Positions 10,971-23,700 of a DNA stretch of 64,000 nucleotides are shown here, in pieces (within the stretch, counting starts at the first letter, position 1; each line of letters opens with the position of its first letter). The DNA lies in assembly GCA_002633005.1 (NCBI GenBank), contig NMRA01000342.1:181063-245062 (forward strand). Reading direction: 5' to 3'. This DNA comes from Phoronis australis (taxonomy: Eukaryota > Phoronida > Phoronidae). A model generated the notes under the pieces. The model was given only the letters and a program-made list of their open reading frames with translations, ran no database searches and was not told the DNA's origin. A program made the position numbers and the translations under genes.

Positions 10971-13900
10971 GTAAGTGAATGAAGCCAGCTCAGAATGCAC
11001 TGCAGTGGTTTACTGGATACTCACCAGGTTGCACTAGTGAATTGGTCGTTCTACATCAACAGTGACACTATAATTATGTCTGAATGTATACATACTTTCA
11101 TGTGGGACCGTTCTTTAGTGCCACTTAGTGCAATTTTATCTCTGCATTCTAAACTGCATTACCATGACTACTTTGTGTTTTTGCAAAATGTGTGCGTTGC
11201 AAAAAAGGGTTGTGTGGTCATATGTTCTGTAATGAACAAAGAATTTATTGCGAGTCAGTAGTCCTGTGTCCAATGACTACATTAACAGCAAGCAATGTTT
11301 GCCCTAGTCATTTCTAAACACTGACAATTAAAGTGAAACTTATTTTGTTTTGTTTCTTACAACATATCAAAGTTACCACCCTTTTTAACACAGTGAGAAT
11401 CTTTGGTCACTTTCCCATTAGGTTAACTTCGGTTTACAGAAGCTTCGTCGAAACTTCACTTACCTTTCTGCTACACAGCGAGATATCAAAGTTATCGCTA
11501 TGACAACAAATGACGCAGTTCATTCGTACTCTCAAACGAATACGAGTGTTTATGAAAATGATCAGTGTCATTCTTCATCAAAATTAATATGCATTATTTT
11601 ATTTATTTACGTCTGTCTATTGAGAGCACGATTAACAAAGAACACGTTTTGCGAGTCTCTCGTCATCATATATCGCTGCCGTGACCGCTAACGCTTTTAG
11701 TGGTAATTCCCACTACACCGAAGCTTCGCCTTTAAATCCTACTATGTAAAGTGAAGTTTTGCTTGCATATTAATACCAGAGTCATTCTTTACCACTTACC
11801 GAAACTTTGGTAAAAGACGAAGTTTCGCTTCTAGTGGGAAAGTGACTTTTGACTATTTGGATCAAATAACAAAAAAAAAACAACCTCCTGCCTACCCTAA
11901 ACATGGATAATACAAACCCACCGGTGCATCCCTCTTATTACTTTTAACTTTATTCGTGCTACAACTGAAAACTGGTTCACAAGAATTTTACTTTTGTGTG
12001 CGAAACCATTTGGAAACCCAATATATTTTGGTGTTATTTTCACTAAAATACAAGCTTTATAGAAGCTCTAAAAAGCTATATCAAGTGGTAAAACTAGTGA
12101 AAATAAAATGACGAGCACCACGTTTCGAGCGATGCGTTCTTGTCAAGGGTATGATCACTCGAAACATGAGGAATATTTTAGTATATTCTAGTGCCGACGC
12201 TCATTGTTTCATTTTTACTAGTTTTACTATTTTACATTCTTATCCATCGGTAACTGCACGGCATTCCAGCATCTATTTCACTTATCTAAAAAAGCTGCCA
12301 CGGCATTCCAGCATCTATTTCACTTATCTAAAAAGCTGTTTTTACTACAAGATAACGTTTAAATATTTAGGGGATACTCTTGTGGAATTTCTCAATTTCA
12401 AAGAGAACCTGTAACCGAATTGGTTGAGGCTTCAGAATGGGCATTTGGGAGGATGTTAAATATTTTGCAACAATAAAACTTAGGTTTTTCAGCTTTTAAA
12501 ACTCTTTTGACTCTTGTGTAGCACCAATTTTTAGTATGATTGTGCTGTGTAGGTTTATAAAGAATAGTATTAATTGTGAACATTCCTGTACATTGTCAGT
12601 CTCTTGCAGTGAAGTTGTATCTCTTGTCTTTCAGCGCTTATTCTGCTTCATACGTTTCACAGTCAGTTTGTTCATTGGTTTAGTGATCATGCGTAAGTAT
12701 GAACTATGGTTAAGGTTACAATTTGGCGACTATTTCATCAACAGTACTGCTGTTGTTTTTCATGTGCGCTTTTGTTCGATAATTGCTCTAATCTCCGATT
12801 AGGTCCTATCTAGCTTGACTGGGCTGTGCTGTTCAAAATAAAAGATATAAGTTATAAATTGTTTGAACATAAGCCAATAACAATTCTGAATTCCGTGTTA
12901 AATGCTGATGTAGTTAGGGTTTTAAATCATCAAAATCACCCAACTACAACCAAAGTTAAGGCAGTGTTTTCTGTCCAAACCCATTAGGAATGCATTTGAG
13001 TTTTACTGTGTTCATATGAGGTCCATAATGGGGTGCAACCACCATAGTAGATAATTGACATGCATGTTGTCAAAACAAAGGACTGCCCTAAGCAATTAAC
13101 AAAGCAGCCAGATTTTACCAGGCTTTCAGAACCAGCCTTGTCTGGTAAAACCATTGAAAAGGAGAAGGGTGCTAAGGGGGTCATCATCAGCTCACAAATA
13201 TTGGGTGACATGATTGAAAACTTGGAGGCTGAAAACTTGGAGGTATGTGCTGCATTCCATAGACATGTGACCCTAACAAGTAGGACTAGTGTAATCCCTT
13301 GCTTTGCTTGTAAAGCAAAACGGCATTTATCGTAGTCTTGCATTATCGTGATTTTCTTAAGCCTATGGAACACAGGCACCTGTGTTTTAGGTTGTGACAT
13401 TTAGTTCTGTGTCATGGGACGGTGCGTGCCTGCAGAATCTCGTTTGTAGAAGATACAACGGAGATTGTCAGACATATAGCGGCGAAATAGATCACAAGGG
13501 GAAATTATGAATCTTGGTTGGACTTACGGCAAAAATACTTCAGTTTGGGATCCAATATGGCGAACAAGTGTATGGCGTAGCTATTACCATGCAAACAGCA
13601 TTTGGTAAAAATTTGAGAATTAGCAATAATGTTGTAAGTCTTTTGAAAATAAGGATTATGGCAATTTTAACAATTATTTTTGTCCCAAATTGAAGGCTTG
13701 TCACTGTACTTGGGAGAATTCAAGCAATATTTTGTGGGACGCTGCAAGTTTTTTTCAAACGTCTGGGACACCTGTTGGTTTTTGTGTCAATCTTCTGAAA
13801 AATGGCAGAAAACTTTGAATAAAATGTAATCTCGTTTTTGTGATAAGTTGAATCTCAGCTCATCTATTATGTTTCAGGAAGCATGCTCGATTCTGTCAAA

Positions 13901-16900
13901 AATGCATTTTTTCACGAAGTATTTAAACCATTAAATATTTTCCTTCTGTAGAATAAGCACGCCATCTTGTTCAAAAGTATGACCTGCACCTTCAAAGTGG
14001 CTGAACACAGCTGAGTCATAGGTGTCACAGACCATAACTGGTTCATTGATGCATGATTTCTTGGCCTGGGAAGATCTGAAAATTCATTTGTTGCGGTCAT
14101 GCGTTGGCTTGACTTCATGGCACTTTGTGTTATGTGCAGAGCATGACTACAGCCTATAATGATGATTGATTATCAACAATGGTTAGGCTATATAGAAATG
14201 TCGATCTCAATGTCCTGGGTTCAAGTCCCGCTTGAGGGTATAAATCTTTTCAGACTTATATTCATTACGTCTCATTATGCGGACAAAAGATGGTATGCTG
14301 ACATGACAAAATGTTTCCAATAATGGTTAGACTGTTCTCATTGCGCTCCCGCATTTAAATTTCACTGCTTTCCTTTTAAAGGGGGAGGGGGGTGCTCCAC
14401 ACTTGTCAAGTCACCCCCGTTTTGCTCAGACAATTACACAATAAGTGTCGGGGTGTATCAATACTAGAACAGCGGTTGCAGTTCTCTTTCTTTCTGTTGC
14501 AGTTACCCAGTTTTTGAAATTCTAATAATGAAGAAGTTCAGTTTTCAATGTGGCGAATTTAGTATTTATGGTCTGCAGAGTCTAAAATGGGTGGAAATGA
14601 AATGTTGCTGGAAACGGTCAGTGGTAATCGCCGTGACTGACCACCGTCTCTGTCCCACCTAATCCCCGCACAAAAAGAGGCCATTCACTTTTTCATTGCT
14701 TGAACAGCAAAAATCTGTTAACTACTACACGAGATAAGAGAAACATCGCGGATTGCAAGTTCTGTCTCTTTGTTGAGATGTCCCAACCTCCAATGTGTAA
14801 CCTGCCTGACCAGTGCAATGGAACGACTACTTACATGTATGAAAGTGATCTTAAGAGCCTCAAATAACGCAGTGGGATTTGAATGGGGGAGTGCGTTATG
14901 GTGTGATGTTTAGTTTTAATGGAACATCTTTCGTATTTCAGTTGGTATCTGGGGCAATGGCTGGGAGGTCGGGCACATACACACTCGCACACAGTACAGA
15001 GCCTTTACAGGATACGAAATAGAGGCTGACATCCAACTCAAGATCGGCTTGCACAATATGAACATCACTCTAACAGGTTTCAATCGTTTTTTTTAGTTTT
15101 GTGTGTTGCACAAAAATTTGTAAAGAGCTACGTTTCGTGCCATCTTTGAATGTCAATGATTGTTTTGGTTCATGTTTGGGTTCATCATAATTCCCAATTG
15201 CACTGGAGGTCACTATTTAAAGTTTATGTGGGATGGATCAACAAATTTAGTGATGGGGGGATTTACTCATGGACTTGTGGCACTGTTTTCTTGTGGTGAT
15301 AGCATTTTTTAATATTTTGTGGATGTGCCTGTCGAAGAGATTTATACGCCATAACCCACCATCAGATCTACCACTGTGTGACTTCAGCTTTTCTAATGGG
15401 ATTTTCAAGAACTGTCATTGATATTATAAATTGTTATTATAAATTTTGCAGTGTTTTCAATTTAAATGCCAAAATAGTTTTGATGTTATTTTAACTATAA
15501 ATTAATACAAATTGCCATTCCAATGTGGCTGCTTGCAATTTTGTCATTTTATCGCTTAACGGTAAAGACATAAGGTAACGGTTGGTTTGTCTGCCCTATT
15601 TGTGGTAAAAATAACTCTAAAAGCCAGTGTATCTCCTTATAATTGAAGAGCACACAAACACCCAGCCTTTGCAAGTGCAGTTCCTTTCGCCTAAGGCCCC
15701 TTCAAACACATGCCCCTGTGCACTAAGGCACTTACAAACACATGCCCCTGTGCACTAATGTTCTTACAAACATATGCCCCTGTGTGCTAAGGCACTTACA
15801 AACATATGCCCCTGTGTGCTAAGGCTCTTAACTTGTTAAAGAGTTTAGTCAGCTTTACCGTAGAAAAAATACGTTATTTTGATATTACATCCTGATGAGG
15901 TAGACATATTGGGGTTATTAATAGTTACTTGTCTAGACCTATTACACAACAAAAATCTGTTGAACCTTTGTGATTTTATTACAAATCACCAATTCTCACT
16001 GTTGTCTGACAGCCATTTGCTGAAGTCGAGGCCTTTGTCTTTTCACTTGAACATGCCTAAACTATCGAGTGCGGTATAACTCCACCGGCAAAGTTTTGGA
16101 CTGGGACCACAGAAAAACAAAATTTTCACCTATCACATGGACTTGTGAAAATTAGTGTAATATACAGAAAATATTGGTAACCGTGCCAACACCTGAATGA
16201 AGTTCATTCACCGGACGTGTTTTCCAGGTACGCCAATAGTGCAGCCTGTTGGGGACATCAATGAAACCATCAACTACAATGAACGGTTCTGGTGGTCCTT
16301 CCCTTGGGGTCAAGGACGCATCGGCTTTGGAAGGTTTTGTAAGTAGCTTAAGTGTAGGCTATTTATAGAGGCAAATTGGAAAGATAGTGACTGGATACTG
16401 AAACAGTGACTGGATACTGAAACAGTGACTGGATACTGAAACAGTGACTGGTTTTTATATTTAGTCAGTTGTTGTAAAGTTCACTCCAAACAGAAAAGCC
16501 ATCCTGATAGTTAGTAATTATTGAAAATTTCGCATTGTAACTCATAAAAAGAAATAAACCATTGCTACCTTTAAAAAAGTTATATAAAAAGTGATTGTTG
16601 ATATTTGATAATAGTTGTGTAATAGATAGAAAAATATCTGCTGAAAAAATCACAAAGTTGTTTGTTAATGTTATGTGACTTCACACACGCAAACGTTCAA
16701 GTAAAATGAAATTGCAGTCGACTCACAGGTTGACGCATCATTGTACTACAATGCGATAACATTGAGGAAATTTTATGCATTGTAATTCCAATTTTTAAAA
16801 AATCATAAAGAATGACAGTCTGATGTTTGATGAGTTCTGTTCACTGCTGAAATTAACTTACTAGTATATCCTAAAGGATTGTGATCTAAATTTATTAAGT

Positions 16901-17679
16901 ATGTCTTACTTCATCGCCAAACTGATTTAATCCCTCAGTGCTATATTTCAGCCTCGGAAGTAAACCAAGAATTCCGTGCGGCTCAGTACAAAGGCCTGCC
17001 CTACCCTATTTTATGGGTGGCTGAGTATTTCATATTCGATGGGGAAGGCATTCGATGGGGGCGCTACTATCGACACGCTGGATTTTACACACACATTGTA
17101 CTCTGGTTAGTTTGTAAAAACTCATAAGATGCAGTGTCAGTGAACTCTCCTGCTCTGGCCTTTCCCTCGTGTTTTTAGCAGACTGAGTTACTAATAGTGA
17201 CTTGCTAATAGCAAATATTTCTTAGATATTTTACAACCTCATTGGCTAGACAGGCCATGTTTACAAATCTAGTAGTACGCGTCATAATTGGTTTTAATGC
17301 TGTTCAATGCTGTTTGTTGGAAGCTATATTTCGTTCAAAATTTAGTTTGATTCTTCGAAAATTTGTCTATAAATAAATTATCCCGTGCTACTTAGTATTA
17401 AATTAATAATTTACCGAGTAGTGTAGTGATGGATGAAGTTGTTGATTTGTGATCAGTTGCTGAGTAATTACAGTTTCTTGATATTGAGAATAATTGAAGC
17501 TCAGAAATTTGTGAAATGTTTCTTTTGTTTCAAGCTAATAATGGTATTGATAATGAGTATAATAGCAATATTTGTGAAATCTGATTATTATACTGGTAAA
17601 GGTAATTAAAATAATGATTAGAATCATGTAAATGATTTTAGTTATGTTGATAATAATGCCAGTTAATGATAATGGTAAC

Positions 17680-17714
<35 letters not shown>

Positions 17715-20700
17715 CTAGCAATAATATAAATAGTTATTATAATTGTTAATACAGTCATTATAATGGTTGTAGTAATTATACCAATGATAGCACTTGTTAT
17801 TTTAATGTTAATGGTCGTTATTATATTTCAATGACAGGTTAGCCTTCCCCTTGTGGCTCCTCAGTAACATAATGTTCTTCATAGTCCCTCGTAACGGAGC
17901 TTTCTTCCTCTTTTTGACTGGTTTGTGTATGTTGAGTGGCAATACTATCTACGCCTGCTACCGAAATCCTACAGCTCTTCAGGTCCCCTTCGAAGATGGC
18001 GTTCTGAAACTGAGCTGGGGACCCAATTTCTGGTTGAACCTGTTTTCGGGTAAGTTGGGTGGAACTGGGAATGTTTTGGCCAATTTTCGACTGCGTCTCG
18101 TGCAGAAGTGAAACATTTAAAAGCATTATTCCTACTGGCGTTTTGAAGAAGTATGGGCACGTCATAGTGTCCAGAAGTTTCACTTGAGTCTGAACAGCCA
18201 TTTCTGAGATATTTTCCAGTATGCACCATAATTTGATATTGTCTCCTAATGTTGGAATGCTGCATAAATGAGGATCAAAGAAAAAAATCCTTAAAGGTTA
18301 TGCAGAACTGTATTGACTAGTCTATGTATTTAGTCAAATATTTGCAAATCTAAAAAATTTAAGTCTTGCCAGAAAAGAATATATTAATTTTGTAAATGCA
18401 TAAGGCTAATCTACCTTGATTCAACTGACTATGTATTTTCGGTAATTAAATAGTTTAGCAAAAAAGAAAGACCTACATCCAAAACAAAACAACGGTGCCA
18501 AATACGTGACTGAATTTCATTTAATAATTAAAATTTATGTTCATGAAATCTCAAATACATCGCAACAATTTTCTGAATTATCTTTTTTTTTGTTTTATGC
18601 AACTTTTCAGTTTCGACCTATTTATGATAGCCCCTCATGCAGAAGTGCAACATTTTAAAAGCAATTCCCAACAAAAGAACAGTACATGAAGCACGGTACC
18701 GTTACAGTTTCTTAGAAATTTGATCAGCCATTTCTGAGATACATGTATAATGTTGCAAAGTTGGCCAGATTTGGATATTTTTAGGGTCTTACTCAACTAT
18801 GTCTTAACTGTCTTAAAGGGACCTTATCATTTTTGCAACCAAAAAGGACATTTTGGTATTATTGTTGATAGCTTTAACCACAGTTATGAAAAATTTGGTG
18901 TGTCATGATTTCGGTACAAATCACCAATTCACGTTGTTGTCTGCCAGACATTCGTTGAACTCAAAGCTGGCGCCTTTATCACTAAGTAAATACATTCTTT
19001 TAAAGAATACAATGCTGCTGCTGAGTGAGTTGGTCCAAATCTGTGATATTGTTAATTTATGCAAGATTACTTTTCTCAACATCATTCTAAAATGGAAATT
19101 CTTTGTTTTTTATTAATCCAATGGTCCAAAGCTGATGAGTTCTCGGCATATACTTTATCGGCAATAGTCTGATATAACGTGCCCGTATTTTGAGAACCAT
19201 TTTGATTCCCGTTATTTAGTGGAGAAAATTGGTTCTCAAAATTCGGGCACATTGTATCAGACCATTACCTGTTGTTTTCTAACTTGTTTTAACTTACAGG
19301 TGTACTCTGTCTGATCATTGCTTGTTTCGTGCAAGTTTTTGAACTTGTGGGCTTTGATTCTGAGTTGGCTTCCTTTTTTGGCACAAACGAACTGAAAGAT
19401 GTTGATGAATATTATCTGGATGAAGGTAATGGTTCTCACCAAATGTTGAATATAGTGAATGTTCTGCTTGTCTTTGTTGTACTGCCATTAGAAAATAAGG
19501 TTACTCAAAAAGTACGCAGAATCAATTGAAAATACATTAGCTGTATACAGAAAGTTTTGTACCACATGTTGTTGGTTGTCTGTGAAATGTGATTTTGAAT
19601 AACGTACTGAAAAGTACAAGGTAAATCGTCTATATATTAGACTTTCTGTGAAAAATTCAGAAAACATGAAATTGATTAAAATGGTTTTCTGTATTTTGAC
19701 GGTAAATCCGTACAACAAACCATTCATTACATTCATGACATTGGTGTCTTGCTGTTTATGTTTTGTGCTGCAGTAAAAATTTTTTTTCCAAAGTCGAGGT
19801 GTTCTATCGAAATTGGAATCCCGCACCTTCAAAACAACTAACCAGCCCAAAAAACATGAACCCGACCTTTAAAACGGGAACCCCGGGGATCGGACAGGAT
19901 GAACTGAAACACCACTCCCAGTTCCTTAGCGTCTTTAAAGTGCTTTGTGTTTGTACGGCATTTATCAATTTCACATTTTGATGAAAAAATAAAACTTCCT
20001 TCTTTAAATATTATTGTGATATGTTGTTTTACTAGACAAGAATTTTAGACAACTTATGACCGATTGGCATTCTACCGTTATTCTATTACTAAAGTTGTGG
20101 TGCAATCTTGCGTCGGCTTTCGGCACCATGAAGCATTAATTTACATCACTTATTGGCCAGTTTCTTTTTTCCCAAATGTTTTTGAAAAATTGTCCAGTTT
20201 TTCTGTCCCTTGAAAAATTGTCCGGTTTTCTGTGCCATCCCCGGGGTTCCTGTTTTGAAGGTTGAAGTTCCTGTTTTTAGGGCTGGTTAGCTATTTTTAA
20301 GGAGCAGGGGTCTATTTTTGACTGAAGGATATCTGTTTTACACCAGGATTCCAATTTCGATGGAGCACCCCAAAAGTATTCATTTTAACACTGTTACACA
20401 AATTCTGTTTTCGCCAGTATTCATGTCACTCGCATTGTTTAAGGTTATTTCAACTTGTGTTCATTGCGTTTACCATCCAATTTAAAGGGGACTGCAACTG
20501 TTTTTGATGTTATGTTTAGTAAAAATCCAGATCTCCGGATATCCTGGAGATATATTTTCTGTGTCAATTATGTTTCGGCTGTTGTGTATTAGCTTTCCAT
20601 TAAAATAATGTAAACAGCTATTGAACATACTAGGTGTGGCTGACTCATTCGGATTTTCGCCCTGGAATCCAACACAAAACTGAGACACAGGCATTTTGCT

Positions 20701-23700
20701 GGGCCGTTTACATCACTTTCTGTCCTCTGGAACAATGATAACCTAGTGTCTGTTTCAGTGTTTCATGAAGTGTTTTATGACTAAGTCAGAAATTTTGTCT
20801 TATTTCACAATTTCTGAAAAAAGGCTTTGCCTTGTATGAGTGCATCGTGCTTTAAAAATATTTTATAGAATTCAACTTGAAGTAATCTGTGTACACTTAG
20901 TCTTTGCACATTTGCTCAAATTATGTTTATTTATTTTGATGCACTCTCATACACACATGTAGGTGGATGTTGTTGTCATCTTTGTCTTGAAAACCGAGCT
21001 TCGGGATCTGGGTGTCTGCGTCGACTGGTGTGTCTTTTAAACCCCTTTACAGGATTTCAATGTGATTTTGCATTATGTTCCTAAAGCTGACACGAGAAAA
21101 TGCTTCATACCAGTCTGACTCCCAATGTGCCACCTAGTGGCAATTTTAGTTTTTTACGTTAACTTTGGCTCTTTATCTTCAGAGCCCCTTTTAAATTTGT
21201 CATTTTAGTCTCTATTAAGGAGGGGGCAATGCCTTTTCATTTTCAAATGGATCTGGTGTATTTTGTGCCAACTTGTGTGGCCTTTTTTATAATTTTCAAG
21301 TTTCTTGGCAGTTGTAAGCGGATTTCAATTCTCTACGTTGCTCATATTCAGAAGTACCAGTGAAGCATGAGACCACATTTCTGACCCTTTACTCACTGTT
21401 CATGAAACAGGCCCCCATAAAAAGGTTGCTTTCCCCTTTAAATTCAAATGTATTGTAATTTTTGTCATCACCCATTTTATCATATCGTCATTATAATGTT
21501 GTTCTTTCTTTTGACTTTTGTGATGTCTTTTATTATTTCATTTTCTATTTTATACTGTCCTAAAGTGAGATAGCATGATAGTGTGGCACTGCACTTTTGA
21601 CGGTCCAAAATACGCATCTAATTCTTGATAATTTTCACTGGCCAACTGATTTTACCTGAAATGAAAGGAATGGTAACATCATCAATGCCAGTAAATGGGT
21701 TCTCTTTTTGAAATACTTATTTACCCAAAATGATTTTATGTTCAAAAGTTGGAAAGAGTCAAGTTGGACCCTTTCAGAAATTTGTTTTGGTGTGAAGAGG
21801 CGTTACAGTAAAATTTTGCCAATTTAGATTTTAATGTGACTGACAAGTGAAATTTGAAAAAAAATTCATTCTAAAATAGTTAACACGGATTTAAATACTT
21901 TGCATATTCAAGATTTTTACCACCGTTATCATCAAAAAATGTTTTGAAAAATTGGGAGCATTCTTATCAAATTTAGAAGACTTTAAAAAATGAAAAAATG
22001 GCATTTTTGTCCAAAATTGGTGAGATTTTACCGTACTGTACTTTTACTTGTACTCGTAGTTGACTTCCCTGTGATCCTAATGTACCAAAACATGGTTTAA
22101 CACAGAAAATAAGACCTATTAATTCAACCGCAGACATGCCAGAGGTTTGTGTAAACATGCTTGGGAGGTCTAGTCAGAAGGTGGCATTTTCAAGATGAAA
22201 AATCAAATCCAAAAAAATTGCCAATGCATTTACGTTGGTGGTACAGTTATCCCAATGTAGGCACCACCACAAAAAATTTCTCCGGTCAAAGCTATATGCT
22301 ATTACGGAAATCATTTGACTTAAAAGTCTGCATGGCAGAGTTTGCGATTGAAAAATTCAGAGTTTTCGGGTACCCATTTCCTGTGAAACTTAAATCCAAA
22401 AAAATTTCCAATGCATTTAGTTGGTGGTACAGGTATCCCAATGTAGGCACCACCACAAAAAATTTCTCCGGTCAAAGCTATATGCTATTACGGAAATCAT
22501 TTGACTTAAAAGTCTGCATGGCAGAGTTTGCGATTGAAAAATTCAGGGTTTTCGGGTACCCATTTCCTGTGAAACTTAATGGAAAAGAAACTCTCCCAAA
22601 TATACCCCATTCTTTGTGCATGTTTTCTAAAATATCCATTGATACATTCATGGGGCATATAGTCAGCTGGGCATGTTTGTGGAAATCCCTGGAAGTTAAA
22701 TTTTGAAAAACAGGAAAACAGTGCTCAGTCTTCTTACTCCAGAATCAAGTTATTGCTTCCGACTAAAATAAAAACAAAACGAACAGGACTGGTCATTGAA
22801 ATACTTGTGATCTAAGGTAATGGCTATTATATTAGTTGCAAACCCATGATAAGCAAATGCAATCTCACTTTAATTGTTTTATCTGTAGTTTTTAACTAAG
22901 AATTTGTTCTTTGTAAATCTGTGATCTTGAAATTCCACAAAATCTATGTTGCTGCATATGGCTTTGATGTGACTGTCTGAAGTGATAAGTTATTCATATT
23001 TTTTTTAATCTTTCTGCTACTAGACACAGTTAAGGGATCAGCTAACAAAAGCTTGAATGAGGGTTTGTATGAAAGGTTTATTTCTCTGTGTCTTTTATGT
23101 GTGTTGGCTTGCAGCATCTCTTGTCTTAACAGTTTTGATTTTATGTGCTAATCTTAAAGTTGCTGCCAGTGACTTCAAATCCTGTAGCTACATTCATACA
23201 CTTAGGAAACCACAAGGCCGCATTTAGCCACAGTTAGATACTTTGCACATTTTAAAAGCTATGCTCTGCCATTTGGCCAACCATAGAACTGCATTCAGCT
23301 ACTTTGCAACTCTTAAAGCCACACTAAGCATTCAAGCTTGTGATTAAACATTGAAAAATCGCAGAATTTCCTGGCTCAATGTCTTGTTGATTTTAGGTAA
23401 GTTGTGTGATGGTATCCGCTTAAAGCAGCATTTAAAATGCAAATTAAGAGCGCTTGGCTTGGCAAAAACAGCTGCCATTCTGTTATTTGTTCAGGCCAGA
23501 ATTTTATGAGCTTGGTCAAAGCCATGAAATCGCGTCTAATTTGACTGAGGAGCAATTAAGGTGAATTGCGTGATGAGAGGTACAGGCCTAAATCAAAACT
23601 TTTTTGAGAGAATGCACAGATTTAATGAGTGCTGTTTGGTAATTAATTATTTGAATCAGACCTGCATTCAATATTTTTCTTGTTATAGTTATTTAATTTT

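Larger units (their letters stand above)
9772..11180 (+). repeat. Right arm of 1.4 kb direct duplication containing DUOXA exon 1
   Basis: It begins exactly at the end of the Ns with the sequence found at 7695 and ends at the point where the left arm is interrupted. Scattered substitutions and small indels separate the arms. Confidence 0.93.
12693..14941. other. DUOXA intron 2
   Basis: No exon found. It holds an open frame of 138 codons on the minus strand at 12984-13400, overlapping one of 91 codons on the plus strand, neither recognisable, and a tRNA-like segment at 14178-14236 followed by a dispersed repeat at 14384-14500. Confidence 0.6.

Noticed and set aside
12984-13400. 138-codon minus-strand frame and the overlapping 91-codon plus-strand frame
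   Set aside because: No recognisable domain, no convincing splice context, and both strands are open over the same stretch.
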